Shown: positions 7,572 through 16,383 of the stretch, piece after piece
Layout: each line of letters opens with the position of its first letter
How positions within the stretch are numbered: position 1 is the first letter of the stretch
From: Pseudomonas sp. Marseille-Q3773
GTDB taxonomy: Bacteria > Pseudomonadota > Gammaproteobacteria > Pseudomonadales > Pseudomonadaceae
Assembly (NCBI RefSeq): GCF_916618955.1
Contig: NZ_OU745390.1
Location: 3,534,001-3,598,000, forward strand
Reading direction: 5' to 3'
Length of the DNA stretch: 64,000 bases
The notes under the pieces: model-generated
The model's input: the letters and a program-made list of their open reading frames with translations, nothing else
Databases searched by the model: none
Told to the model about the DNA's origin: nothing
Made by a program: the position numbers and the translations under genes

Positions 7572-8480
7572 TCAACTGATGATTGTCCCCGGCACGCCAG
7601 CTGGCAGCCTGCCCCGCTGCAACCACTGCACCGCCATCGGCCACAAACTCTCGCGGAAACGATCATGGAAGAACGCGAAATGGCCGATTTCCCCGACCGA
7701 TATATCCCCAGGCGCGATGCGCAAATGGCAGCGCTCAGCCTGCTGCAGGTAGCCCAGCAGGCGCTCCGTCGCCGCCACGGTACCAAAGGGGTCATCGGTC
7801 AGGCTGATCGCCAGCGTTGCCGCCTGCACCTGGGCGAACGGTAGCATCGCCAGTGCCCGCCCGCTGGGGCGCTGCTCATAACGCGGGGTACATGTGGCCC
7901 AGTCATGCACCACGCCGGCTGGCGTGTCCTCCAGCCAGCCCAGGCGCTTGCCGGGGAAATAACCGAACACCCGGGTGAGCAACGGCATCACCACATGCCA
8001 CTTGCCGAACAGTTGCCAGCGCTGGCTGGCCGCGTAATCGCGCCAGTAGGCAAATTGCGCACCGACCATCACCAGCCGGCGTACCTGGCCCGCAGACGGT
8101 GCCAAGCCCACCGCACAGCCGCCGAAGCTGTGCCCCACCACATCCACTGGCTGACCCGGGAAGTGCTCTGCGGCGTAGGCGAGCATGGCTTCGAAATCCA
8201 GCCGGCCCCAGTCGCTCCAGGTGGCCTGGAAGCCGCGCAGCGATGGCGGGCGGGACTCGCCGATACCGCGGTAATCGTAGGTCAGCACATCACAGCCTTG
8301 GGCAAACAGGTAGTCGGCAAACCGCGAGTAGTAGCGGCAGCGTACCGACGTGGCAGCACTGATGATCACCAGCGGGCGCTGGCTGTCAGCGTGGGCGTGG
8401 CGCCAGCGAAAGCCGCCGAGGCTGTAGCCGTCGGCTGCGGTGTGGCGAAAGGCGGTGGCAGGTTGTTTAAGGCTGCTCAT
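7572..8480 (-). CDS. alpha/beta hydrolase
   Basis: The protein has 302 residues. A serine hydrolase nucleophile elbow GHSFGG is preceded by VDVV. The acid YDYRGIGESRPPSLRG loop follows strand 4, and a C-terminal His lies in GEIGHFAFF. It resembles the predicted serine aminopeptidase or DUF1749-like alpha/beta hydrolases that pseudomonads encode singly. The substrate is unknown. The ATG at 8480 gives MSSLKQPA after GGGAATG. The maximal reading frame extends upstream without a better start. It is a single gene, bounded by REP elements on both sides. Confidence 0.8.
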   Translation of the reverse strand: MSSLKQPATAFRHTAADGYSLGGFRWRHAHADSQRPLVIISAATSVRCRYYSRFADYLFAQGCDVLTYDYRGIGESRPPSLRGFQATWSDWGRLDFEAMLAYAAEHFPGQPVDVVGHSFGGCAVGLAPSAGQVRRLVMVGAQFAYWRDYAASQRWQLFGKWHVVMPLLTRVFGYFPGKRLGWLEDTPAGVVHDWATCTPRYEQRPSGRALAMLPFAQVQAATLAISLTDDPFGTVAATERLLGYLQQAERCHLRIAPGDISVGEIGHFAFFHDRFRESLWPMAVQWLQRGRLPAGVPGTIIS

Positions 8481-8529
8481 GGCGCATTCCCTAGGGTCGT
8501 GCGCCAAAGCTAGCAAAGATTCGTAGCCT

Positions 8530-8596
8530 GTACCGGCCTCGTCGCGGGTAAACCCATTCCTGCAGGCGGAGAACACCCGCAGGAGCGGGCCGGTAC
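8530..8596. repeat. REP-like inverted repeat
   Basis: GTACCGGC at 8530-8537 pairs with GCCGGTAC at 8589-8596. Between them lie GTCGCGGGTAAACCC and ACACCCGCAGGAGCGGG segments typical of the second REP family in this window. It lies in the 129-bp gap between the hydrolase gene and the end of fabV. Confidence 0.7.
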
Positions 8597-8609
8597 AAGT
8601 CAGCCGCGA

Positions 8610-9821
8610 TTACAGCTCGATGCAGTCGAACTTCACGTCGGTCGCCACGTCTTCGTCGTAATTGACGTCAGCGCGCTCGAAGCCGAACAGGTTGAGGAAC
8701 TGCTTCTTGTAACCGGCATAGTCGGTCAGCTCGAACAGGTTCTCGGTGGTTACCTGTGGCCACATGGCCTTGCAGGCGTCCTGCACGTCGTCACGCAGCT
8801 CCCAGTCGTCCAGGCGCAGACGGCCCTTCTCGTCGACTTCGGCCGGTGCGCCGTCGGCGCGGTACATGCGCTCGCGGAACATGCGGTCCAGCTGGTCCTG
8901 GGTACCTTCGTGAACACCCTTCTCCTGCATGATCTTGAACACCATCGACAGGTACAGCGGCATCACCGGAATGGCCGAACTGGCCTGGGTAACCACCGAC
9001 TTGAGTACCGCCACGTTGGCGCCGCCGTTGATTTCACCGGCCAGTTTCTGGTCCAGGCGCAGGGCGGTTTCGTCAAGGTCCTGCTTGGCCTGGCCCAGCG
9101 CACCGTGCCAGTAGATCGGCCAGGTGATTTCGGTGCCGATGTAGCTGAAGGCCACGGTGCGGGCGCCCTCGGCCAGCACGTTGGCGCCAGCCAGGGCGTC
9201 GATCCACAGCTGCCAGTCCTGGCCACCCATGACGGTGACGGTATCCTTGATTTCCTGCTCGGTGGCCGGCTCGATGCTGGCCTCGATGATGGTGTCCTTG
9301 TTGGTGTCGATGGCAGTCGACTTGTACGGCTGGCCGATCGGTTTCAGCGCAGAACGCACCAGCTCACCAGTCTGCGGCAGCTTGCGCACAGGCGAGGCCA
9401 GCGAGTAGATGACCAGGTCGACCTTGCCACCCATTTCGTTCTTGATCAGCTCGATGACCTTGGCGCGGGCTTCGTCGGAGAAGGCGTCACCGTTGATCGA
9501 CTTGCTGTACAGGCCCTCGGCCTTGGCAAACTTGTCGAAGGCGGCAGCGTTGTACCAGCCAGCGGTACCGGCCTTGGTCTCGGTGCCAGGCTTTTCGAAG
9601 AACACGCCCAGGGTATCGGCCTTGAAGCCGAACGCCGCAGTGATACGGGCCGCCAGGCCGTAGCCGCTGGAAGCGCCGATGACCAGGACCTTCTTCGGGC
9701 CATCCTCGCGCACGCCCAGCTTGCGGGTGGCTTCGATCTGGTCACGGACGTTGAGCTCGCAGCCCTTCGGATGAGTCGTGGTGCAGATGAAACCGCGAAC
9801 CTTAGGATGAATGATGGCCAA
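8610..9821 (-). CDS. fabV: trans-2-enoyl-ACP reductase FabV (TTG start)
   Basis: The protein has 403 residues. It performs the last reduction in each fatty-acid elongation round using NADH, and FabV enzymes tolerate triclosan. The SDR-like nucleotide loop is [14 protein letters not shown] (about 48-61). The FabV-type catalytic pair is Y237-x8-K246 in [11 protein letters not shown]. The C-terminal DVKFDCIEL ending is family-typical. The conserved N-terminus [10 protein letters not shown] begins at a TTG codon at 9821, eight to nine bases after GAGG. No ATG lies in a suitable position, so this is a genuine TTG start. It is monocistronic. Confidence 0.95.
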   Translation of the reverse strand: MAIIHPKVRGFICTTTHPKGCELNVRDQIEATRKLGVREDGPKKVLVIGASSGYGLAARITAAFGFKADTLGVFFEKPGTETKAGTAGWYNAAAFDKFAKAEGLYSKSINGDAFSDEARAKVIELIKNEMGGKVDLVIYSLASPVRKLPQTGELVRSALKPIGQPYKSTAIDTNKDTIIEASIEPATEQEIKDTVTVMGGQDWQLWIDALAGANVLAEGARTVAFSYIGTEITWPIYWHGALGQAKQDLDETALRLDQKLAGEINGGANVAVLKSVVTQASSAIPVMPLYLSMVFKIMQEKGVHEGTQDQLDRMFRERMYRADGAPAEVDEKGRLRLDDWELRDDVQDACKAMWPQVTTENLFELTDYAGYKKQFLNLFGFERADVNYDEDVATDVKFDCIEL

Positions 9822-9957
9822 TGTCTGTACCTCGTCAGGTTTATGCCGGAGGAAACGCCGCCATGGGCGATTCCGATTGATCAGAGGGTGAGACTACCCT
9901 CGCAGGTTATCCGACACATATTACGGGGTGAACATAGGGATGCAAAACGGTGGTTGG

Positions 9958-10062
9958 CCTGTTCCGGCCCCCTTCGCGGGTGAACCCGCCCCACCGGGAC
10001 GGCGCGAATCCTGAAGGCTGCGCAATACCTATGGGAGCGGGCAAGCCCGCGAATGGGCCAGC
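9958..10062. repeat. REP/BIME region between fabV and cytochrome b561
   Basis: Two REP units face each other. The left contains CTTCGCGGGTGAACCCGCC. The right contains GGGAGCGGGCAAGCCCGCGAA. This is the GCGGG..CCCGC family, distinct from the TGTGTCGCGA family. The remaining gap up to 9821 holds only the fabV leader. Confidence 0.8.
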
Positions 10063-10066
10063 GCAG

Positions 10067-10600
10067 TCAATCGCGGCGCCGACGGCGACCGGTGATCATC
10101 GACCACGGCAGGTTCTCGCGCAGGCGCACGCTCTCGTAGATGGCGCCCAGCACGTGCACGCAAACCAGCACCAGCACCGCGTTGGCCAGCCAGCTGTGCA
10201 GGTCCATCGGCCAGTCGACACCAAACAGCGCATCCACTTCCTGCGACGCCCACCCGGTCAGGCCCAGGCCGGCGATGCCGGCCAGCATCAGCACCATTAC
10301 CAGGGCGCCTATCGGCGAATGCCCCATGTGATGGTCAAGCTCCCCATGCAGCAGTGCCCGGGCATGCCCAACCAGGTTGGCCGGGGTTGGCCAGAAGTCG
10401 GCCCAACGCGCACTGCGTGGCCCGACAAAGCCCCAGACCACCCGCACCAATACAACGGCCAGGGCGTAGTAGCCTAGCCACTGGTGCCAGTTTTCACCCT
10501 CCTCGTTGAAGAAATAGTTGGCGAAGAACACCACGGCGATCGACAGGTGGCACAGGCGCAGCAGGGGGTCCCACAGCTGTATCGTGCCGTCGCTGTCCAT
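10067..10600 (-). CDS. cytochrome b561-type membrane protein
   Basis: The protein has 177 residues with four predicted transmembrane helices, carrying His residues suited to two b hemes (RLCHLSIA near 17, ENWHQWLG near 38, DLHSWLAN near 133, VCVHVLGA near 148). It fits the Ni/Fe-hydrogenase-type b561 family, which moves electrons between the quinone pool and a periplasmic partner. Its start codon shares one base with the stop codon of the PepSY gene (TAATG), so the two are translationally coupled. The C-terminus ends in an Arg-rich cytosolic tail. Confidence 0.87.
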   Translation of the reverse strand: MDSDGTIQLWDPLLRLCHLSIAVVFFANYFFNEEGENWHQWLGYYALAVVLVRVVWGFVGPRSARWADFWPTPANLVGHARALLHGELDHHMGHSPIGALVMVLMLAGIAGLGLTGWASQEVDALFGVDWPMDLHSWLANAVLVLVCVHVLGAIYESVRLRENLPWSMITGRRRRRD

Positions 10601-10869
10601 TAGTGGTACTCGGTCTTGACTGCCTTGCCCGTCACGGGGTCATGGTAGATCTCGACCTTCTTGCCATCCTTGTCGAAACCGTAGATTTCGTAGCAGTTGC
10701 CCTTGGTGACCTTGAACTTGTTGATCTTGTAGCCCTGCTCCTTGAGCTGGGCCTGGAACTTTTCCTGGTCTTGCCAGGTGCTCTTGTCGGCGGTGGTGCA
10801 TTCGGTGGCAGCGAAAACAGTGCTGCTGCCGAGCAGCAGGGACAGGGCTATCAGTACGCGCGTGCGCAT
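10600..10869 (-). CDS. periplasmic PepSY-domain protein
   Basis: The protein has 89 residues: a signal peptide (MRTRVLIALSLLLGSSTVFA, cleavage near AFA-AT) followed by one PepSY-like unit with a DPVTGKAV end. Two cysteines (ATEC and GNCYE) could form a disulfide in the periplasm. The third in-frame Met at 10869 is chosen because the GGAGG at 10878-10882 is eight bases before it. PepSY-b561 pairs are common in pseudomonads. A joint periplasmic redox role is likely, but no substrate is shown. Confidence 0.83.
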   Translation of the reverse strand: MRTRVLIALSLLLGSSTVFAATECTTADKSTWQDQEKFQAQLKEQGYKINKFKVTKGNCYEIYGFDKDGKKVEIYHDPVTGKAVKTEYH

Positions 10870-11041
10870 GAGCATGACCTCCATCGAAAATTGAAGTACA
10901 ACTCATCAAGCTTAGATGTACAGGGTGCCTTGCGCCCATTCATTGGTTTTCCAGATCAATCGCAAAGAAAAACAAACTTAACAAATGAGCCAAAGCCACC
11001 GATGCTTGCGGCATTACGCCCATCGCACGGAGAACAACAAC

Positions 11042-12220
11042 ATGAACGACGTGGTCATCGTCGCCGCAACCCGCACCGCCATCGGCAGCTTCCAGGGCGC
11101 CCTCGCCACGGTACCTGCGGTAGACCTCGGTGCCGCCGTGATCAAGCGCCTGCTGGAGCAGACCGGGCTGGAGCCGGCGCAGGTCGATGAGGTCATCCTC
11201 GGCCAGGTGCTTACCGCAGGTGCCGGGCAGAATCCGGCACGCCAGGCGGCGATCAAGGCCGGCCTGCCTTACAGCGTACCGGCACTGACCCTGAACAAGG
11301 TCTGCGGTTCGGGCCTCAAGGCTCTGCACCTGGCGGCGCAGGCGATCCGTTGTGGTGACGCCGAGGTGGTCATCGCCGGCGGCCAGGAAAACATGAGCCT
11401 CGCCCCCTATGTGATGCCCTCGGCCCGTACCGGCCAGCGCATGGGCCATGGCCAGCTGATCGACAGCATGATCAGCGACGGCCTGTGGGATGCGTTCAAC
11501 GACTACCACATGGGCATCACTGCGGAAAACCTGGTGGACCAATACGGCCTCAGCCGTGAACAGCAGGACGCCTTTGCCGCCGAGTCGCAGCGCAAGGCAG
11601 TGGCGGCCATCGAGGCCGGGCGCTTCGCTGACGAGATCACGCCGATCGTGCTGCCACAGAAAAAGGGTGAGCCCAAGGTGTTCGCGCGGGACGAACAACC
11701 ACGCCAGGACACCACCGTCGAGTCCCTGGGCAAACTGCGCCCGGCGTTCAAGAAGGACGGCAGCGTCACTGCCGGCAATGCCTCGAGCCTGAACGATGGC
11801 GCCGCCGCCGTGCTGTTGATGAGTTCCGCCAAGGCCAAGGCCCTGGGCCTGCCGGTGCTGGCCCGGATCGCAGCCTATGCCAGTGCCGGTGTCGACCCGG
11901 CGATCATGGGTATCGGCCCGGTTTCCGCGACCCAGCGTTGCCTTGACAAAGCCGGTTGGCAACTGGCCGAACTGGACCTGATCGAAGCCAACGAAGCCTT
12001 CGCCGCACAGGCGCTGGCGGTGGGCAAGGCGCTGGAGTGGGATGCTGCGCGGGTCAACGTGAATGGTGGGGCAATTGCCCTCGGCCACCCGATCGGGGCA
12101 TCCGGGTGCCGGGTGCTGGTGACCCTGCTGCACGAAATGATCAAGCGCGATGCCAAGAAAGGCCTGGCCACCTTGTGCATCGGTGGCGGCCAAGGCGTGG
12201 CCTTGGCGATCGAGCGCTGA
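11042..12220 (+). CDS. acetyl-CoA C-acetyltransferase (thiolase)
   Basis: The protein has 392 residues with all thiolase landmarks: the acyl-accepting Cys88 in [15 protein letters not shown] (His near 348) and the second Cys in CIGGGQG near 378. It condenses two acetyl-CoA to acetoacetyl-CoA or runs the reverse reaction in degradation. The ATG at 11042 gives the standard [15 protein letters not shown] start. No CoA-transferase, dehydrogenase or PHB gene is adjacent, so the gene is monocistronic and its metabolic direction cannot be told. The upstream 172-bp gap shows no clear operator. Confidence 0.93.
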   Translation: MNDVVIVAATRTAIGSFQGALATVPAVDLGAAVIKRLLEQTGLEPAQVDEVILGQVLTAGAGQNPARQAAIKAGLPYSVPALTLNKVCGSGLKALHLAAQAIRCGDAEVVIAGGQENMSLAPYVMPSARTGQRMGHGQLIDSMISDGLWDAFNDYHMGITAENLVDQYGLSREQQDAFAAESQRKAVAAIEAGRFADEITPIVLPQKKGEPKVFARDEQPRQDTTVESLGKLRPAFKKDGSVTAGNASSLNDGAAAVLLMSSAKAKALGLPVLARIAAYASAGVDPAIMGIGPVSATQRCLDKAGWQLAELDLIEANEAFAAQALAVGKALEWDAARVNVNGGAIALGHPIGASGCRVLVTLLHEMIKRDAKKGLATLCIGGGQGVALAIER

Positions 12221-12244
12221 TCACGGATTGATCTGCGCCGGCCT

Positions 12245-12276
12245 GGCCTCTTCACGGGTTTAGCCGCGAAGAGGCC
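12245..12276. terminator. REP-like stem between thiolase and metE
   Basis: GGCCTCTTC at 12245-12253 pairs with GAAGAGGCC at 12268-12276 across a loop containing CGGGTTTAGCCGC. It lies in the 74-bp convergent gap and can act as a bidirectional terminator. It has no U-tract and shares its arms with REP units in the window. Confidence 0.6.
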
Positions 12277-12294
12277 GGCACCGGCTACCGCAGA

Positions 12295-14586
12295 TCAGGC
12301 GCTGGTACGCAGTTCACGGGCAGCGGCCACCATATTGATCAACGCCGCCTCGGTCTCCGGCCAGCCACGGGTCTTCAGCCCGCAATCCGGGTTGACCCAC
12401 AGGCGCTCGGCGGGAATGCGCCGGGCAGCCTTGCGCAACAGCTTGACCATTTCCTCGCGGCTCGGCACCCGTGGCGAGTGAATGTCATACACCCCCGGGC
12501 CGATCTCGTTGGGGTAGGCAAACCGCTCGAACGCCGCCAGCAATTCCATGTCCGAACGCGAAGTCTCGATGGTGATCACGTCGGCATCCATCGCTGCAAT
12601 CGACTCGATCACATCATTGAACTCGCTGTAGCACATGTGGGTATGGATCTGGGTTTCGTCGCGCACGCCCGAAGCACACAGGCGGAAGGCCTCGGTGGCC
12701 CACTCCAGGTAGTGAGCCCAGGCAGCGTGGCGCAGCGGCAGGCCTTCGCGGAAGGCCGCTTCGTCGATCTGTACGACCCGGATCCCCGCCGCCTCCAGGT
12801 CGAGCACTTCGTCGCGGATCGCCAGTGCCAGCTGACGCGCCTGTACTTCACGGCTCACGTCCTCGCGCGGAAACGACCACATCAGCATGGTCACCGGGCC
12901 GGTCAGCATGCCCTTCATCACCTTGTCGGTCAGGCTCTGGGCATACCTGATCCATTCCACGGTCATGGCCTTCGGCCGGCTCAGGTCGCCGACGATCACC
13001 GCCGGTTTCACGCAGCGTGAGCCATAACTCTGCACCCAGCCGAAACGGGTGAACGCATAGCCGTCGAGCTGCTCGGCGAAGTACTCGACCATGTCGTTGC
13101 GCTCGGCCTCGCCGTGTACCAGCACATCCAGGCCCAGGTCCTCCTGGATTTTCACCGCATGGCGGATCTCGCTGTGCATGGCCTCGACATAATCGGCCTC
13201 GGTCAGTTTGCCCTGCTTGTAGGCCTGGCGCGCCAGGCGAATGGCCGGGGTCTGCGGGAACGAGCCAATGGTGGTGGTCGGGAACGCTGGCAGGCCGAGC
13301 TTTGCACGCTGCCTGACGATACGCTGGGCAAATGCCGACTGGCGCTGGCTGTCGGCGGGCTTGATGGCGGCCAGGCGGGCTTGCACGGCGGGCTTGTGGA
13401 TGCGCGGCGAGGCAGCGCGGCTGGCCTGCACGGCCCGGCTCTGCGCCAGGGCAGCGGCGACGTCAGCGGCCTGCGGGTCGTCGATGGCCTTGGCCAGCAG
13501 CGCCACTTCCTGGCATTTCTGCACGGCAAAGGCCAGCCAGCTTTGCAGCTCGGCATCCAGCTGGTCTTCACGGGCCAGATCCACCGGGCTGTGCAGCAGC
13601 GAGCAGGACGGTGCCACCCACAGCCGCTCACCCAGGCGTTCATGGGCATGGCGCAATATTTCCAGCGCCTTCTCCAGGTCGCAGCGCCAGACATTGCGGC
13701 CATTGACCAGGCCCAGCGACAGCACCTTGTAGGCCGGCAGGCGGTCGAGGATGGTCGGGTACTGCTCGGGCGCCCGCACCAGGTCGATGTGCAGGCCATC
13801 GACCGGCAGGTTGGCGGCCAGGCCAAGGTTGTCCTCCAGGCCGCCGAAATAGGTGGCGATCAGTTTCTTCAGCGGCGCGCGCTGAATGATGTTGTAGACG
13901 CGCTCGTAGGCGTTCTTCCAGTCCTGGGGCAGGTCCAGGGCCAGGATCGGCTCGTCCAGCTGCACCCATTCCACACCTTGGGCCGCCAGGCGGTTGAGGA
14001 TCTGGTCATACAGCGGCAACAGGCGCTCGAGCAGCTCCAGCTTGTCGAAATCGCCGCCCTTGGCCTTGCCCAGCCACAAATAGGTCAGCGGGCCGATCAC
14101 CACTGGCTTGACCGCATGGCCCAAGGCCTGGGCTTCGTCCACTTCATCGAACAGCTGTTCCCAGCTGAGGACGAACTGCTGGTCGGCGGTGAATTCGGGG
14201 ACCAGATAGTGGTAGTTGGTGTCGAACCACTTGGACATTTCCTGGGCGTGGGCGCCGCCACAGCAGCTGTCCCCGACAGCACCACGGGCCATGGCGAACA
14301 GGGTATGCAGGGTGGGCCTGGCAGCGTCGTTGCTGGCAAAGCGTTGCGGGATGACGCCAAAGGTCAGCGAGTGGGTCAGCACCTGGTCGTACCAGGCGAA
14401 GTCGCCGACCGGCAGCAATTCGATGCCGGCGTCTTTCTGTACCTGCCAGTGCCGGGCACGCAGCTCCCGCCCCACGGCGCGCAGGCCGGCTTCGTCGAGT
14501 TCGCCCTTCCAGAAGGCTTCCTGGGCCTTTTTCAGCTCGCGATCGTGGCCGATACGCGGAAAGCCCAGGTTGTGTGCCAGTGCCAT
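12295..14586 (-). CDS. metE: cobalamin-independent methionine synthase
   Basis: The 763-residue protein transfers the methyl group of 5-methyl-tetrahydrofolate (polyglutamate form) to homocysteine. The N-terminal domain opens with [15 protein letters not shown]. The C-terminal catalytic barrel carries the zinc ligands in [10 protein letters not shown] (His and Cys) and [10 protein letters not shown] (Cys), with the catalytic loop EETSR-like [13 protein letters not shown] before them. Length and motifs are complete. Three phased operator-like dyads lie 55-108 bp upstream of the start. A folate-reductase gene with MetF and MetV-like parts is divergent at 14896. I see no cobalamin riboswitch in the leader. 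Confidence 0.97.
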   Translation of the reverse strand: MALAHNLGFPRIGHDRELKKAQEAFWKGELDEAGLRAVGRELRARHWQVQKDAGIELLPVGDFAWYDQVLTHSLTFGVIPQRFASNDAARPTLHTLFAMARGAVGDSCCGGAHAQEMSKWFDTNYHYLVPEFTADQQFVLSWEQLFDEVDEAQALGHAVKPVVIGPLTYLWLGKAKGGDFDKLELLERLLPLYDQILNRLAAQGVEWVQLDEPILALDLPQDWKNAYERVYNIIQRAPLKKLIATYFGGLEDNLGLAANLPVDGLHIDLVRAPEQYPTILDRLPAYKVLSLGLVNGRNVWRCDLEKALEILRHAHERLGERLWVAPSCSLLHSPVDLAREDQLDAELQSWLAFAVQKCQEVALLAKAIDDPQAADVAAALAQSRAVQASRAASPRIHKPAVQARLAAIKPADSQRQSAFAQRIVRQRAKLGLPAFPTTTIGSFPQTPAIRLARQAYKQGKLTEADYVEAMHSEIRHAVKIQEDLGLDVLVHGEAERNDMVEYFAEQLDGYAFTRFGWVQSYGSRCVKPAVIVGDLSRPKAMTVEWIRYAQSLTDKVMKGMLTGPVTMLMWSFPREDVSREVQARQLALAIRDEVLDLEAAGIRVVQIDEAAFREGLPLRHAAWAHYLEWATEAFRLCASGVRDETQIHTHMCYSEFNDVIESIAAMDADVITIETSRSDMELLAAFERFAYPNEIGPGVYDIHSPRVPSREEMVKLLRKAARRIPAERLWVNPDCGLKTRGWPETEAALINMVAAARELRTSA

Positions 14587-14640
14587 GTCTGTCCCTCAGC
14601 ATGCAAAATGAATGAGGGGATTGTCCGGGCGACCATATCT

Positions 14641-14694
14641 TGAGACAAACTCATTAAATTTGAGATGAACTCAAGATTTTCTCATGATCGTGAG
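14641..14694. promoter_or_regulatory. three 20-bp-phased dyads upstream of metE, probable MetR operator
   Basis: TGAG-ACAAA-CTCA is at 14641-14653 and TGAG-ATGAA-CTCA at 14661-14673. A third related dyad in the opposite sense, CTCA-TGATCG-TGAG, is at 14681-14694. Their starts are exactly 20 bp apart, about two helical turns, so all face the same side of DNA. The known MetR consensus is TGAA-N5-TTCA, and these fit a relaxed TGAR-N5-YTCA form. The rest of the 309-bp metE to metF-like gap holds REP DNA (14712-14812) and the short leader of the folate gene. Confidence 0.65.
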
Positions 14695-14711
14695 CTTGTG
14701 CTGTCTGTACT

Positions 14712-14812
14712 GGCCCCACGCGGGCATGCCCGCTCTCACTAGCACCGCCCATACGTCCAGGTTCATGCAATACCTGTGGGAACGGGCGCGCCCGCGAAGA
14801 GGCCGGCACAGG
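14712..14812. repeat. REP/BIME region in the metE to metF-like gap
   Basis: The left unit contains CCCCACGCGGGCATGCCCGC. The right contains GGGAACGGGCGCGCCCGCGAA followed by GAGGCCGGCAC. It belongs to the GCGGG..CCCGC family. It separates the metE operator from the leader of the divergent gene. Confidence 0.75.
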
Positions 14813-14895
14813 CACACACATGTCTCATTCAGAGCATGACCCCACCCGCCTTCTGCCGCACAATGCCACCCTGACCACACCAGGTACCCGGCCCC

Positions 14896-16383
14896 ATGAG
14901 CCTGCTGAAAACCGCGCTGCGCGAAAACACCTTCGTCTGCGTCATGGAATTCGTCCCCAAACCGTCCGCAGAACGTTTCGCTGCCATGGAGGCAATCCTG
15001 GCGCGCGCGCACCTGTGCGGCTGGCCAATGACCGTGGCCATCGGCGACCGCGTCGGCAGCCCGCTGGATATGTCACCGCTGGACGCCCTCGCCTCCTTCA
15101 GCAACCCGGTACCCGCCCTGCCGCACTTCTCCGGCAAGGACCGCGAACGTCATCACCTGCTCGCCCAGCTGCAACGCATGGATGCCGCCGGCCTCGACCA
15201 GTTGCTGCTACTGACCGGCGACCGCCTGCCCGGTCACCAGCCTGGCCAGCGCCCGGTGCGCTACCTGGAGTCGGTGGCTGCCCTGCAGATCGCCCGGCAG
15301 GCCCGCCCGCACTGGCTGCTCGGCGCGGCCCTCAACCCGTTCAAGTACTGTGAGGAAGAAGGCGGCGCCCAGTACTTCAAGGCCGAGAAAAAGCTGGCGG
15401 CCGGTGCCGACTTCTTCACCCTGCAACTGGGCTTCGATGCCAGCAAACATCAGGAAGCCATGCGCTGGATGAGCCGCCAGGCCGCACCCAGGCCGATGCT
15501 GGCCTGCCTCATGAGCCTTACCTATGGGCGGGCGGCGATGCTCGACCACGTCGCCGGGGTGACCGTCACGCCGTCCATGCGCGACCTGCTCGAAGCTGAA
15601 GCGGCCCAGGCCAAGGCCTTTGCCCAGGCCCGTAGCGTCGACCGCCTGGCGTTGCAGATCATCGGCATCAAGCTGATGGGCTACGCCGGTGTGCACCTGT
15701 CAGGTATTCACGATCTCCAGCAGCTGCTGGCGCTGGAAGCGCGCATCGAGCACTGGCAAGCGCAAATCGAAACGCTGGAACACTGGGCACCGGCCTGGCA
15801 CGCCAGTTGGCAGATGCCTGGCCTGCCGGCGGTCAGTTTCCACCCGCCACAGGCAGCCTGGCGCCAGGGCGAGACACGCGTCGCGGCCTCGTTTACGGAG
15901 AAAGCGCGCTATCAGCTGATGCACGGCATGCACACGCTGCTGTTCAGCCGCCGCAACGGCCTGAGCAAGGCATTCGGCTGGGCCGTGCGTCAGCCGTTAT
16001 GGACCACGCGCCTTGGCGCGCAGGTGCTGCACATGGTGGAACGCGCGGTGAAGCGGCCGCTGGTAGGCTGTGACACCTGCGGCCGTTGCCGCCTGGAAGA
16101 CACCTTGTACATCTGCCCGGAAACCTGCCCCAAGGGCCTGGCCAACGGCCCTTGCGGCGGTACCGCGCTGAACCGCTGCGAATTCGGCGATCGCGAGTGC
16201 ATCCACAGCGTCAAGTACCGCACGGCCAAGGCAGTCCGGCAGACGGCGCTGCTGAGCGAGCGCCTGATCCCGTGCATCGAGGTCGAGACACGCCACCGCA
16301 GCTCCTGGCCGCAATGGTTTCAGGCGCAGACGCCGCGCCAGCTCAGCCCGCAGCCAGCGCCTCGAACCCAGCCCGAATCGTAG
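14896..16383 (+). CDS. MetF-like methylenetetrahydrofolate reductase fused to a Cys-rich MetV-like domain
   Basis: The protein has 495 residues. Residues 1-300 resemble the MetF TIM barrel (VMEFVPKPSAERF near the start, LLLTGDR, and ALNPFKY where the folate-binding segment lies). The C-terminal part (about 392-440) is Cys-rich: CDTCGRC, then CPETCPKG, GPCGG and CEFGDRECIH. It matches the MTHFR C-terminal zinc/iron-sulfur domain known as MetV in acetogens. The protein probably makes or oxidises 5-methyl-tetrahydrofolate, the MetE methyl donor, possibly with an iron-sulfur rather than NADH-only electron path. It is divergent from metE. Its last 41 bp overlap the convergent yjiA gene. The ATG at 14896 follows no strong ribosome-binding site. 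Confidence 0.8.
   Translation: MSLLKTALRENTFVCVMEFVPKPSAERFAAMEAILARAHLCGWPMTVAIGDRVGSPLDMSPLDALASFSNPVPALPHFSGKDRERHHLLAQLQRMDAAGLDQLLLLTGDRLPGHQPGQRPVRYLESVAALQIARQARPHWLLGAALNPFKYCEEEGGAQYFKAEKKLAAGADFFTLQLGFDASKHQEAMRWMSRQAAPRPMLACLMSLTYGRAAMLDHVAGVTVTPSMRDLLEAEAAQAKAFAQARSVDRLALQIIGIKLMGYAGVHLSGIHDLQQLLALEARIEHWQAQIETLEHWAPAWHASWQMPGLPAVSFHPPQAAWRQGETRVAASFTEKARYQLMHGMHTLLFSRRNGLSKAFGWAVRQPLWTTRLGAQVLHMVERAVKRPLVGCDTCGRCRLEDTLYICPETCPKGLANGPCGGTALNRCEFGDRECIHSVKYRTAKAVRQTALLSERLIPCIEVETRHRSSWPQWFQAQTPRQLSPQPAPRTQPES

Noticed and set aside
13114..14643. 509-codon plus-strand frame opposite metE
   Set aside because: It lies antisense to a complete methionine synthase, with Gln/His/Val-rich composition and no motif.
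14587..14895. possible cobalamin riboswitch before metE
   Set aside because: No B12-box-like sequence or conserved core is visible, and the 54 bp between the start codon and the operator leave too little room.
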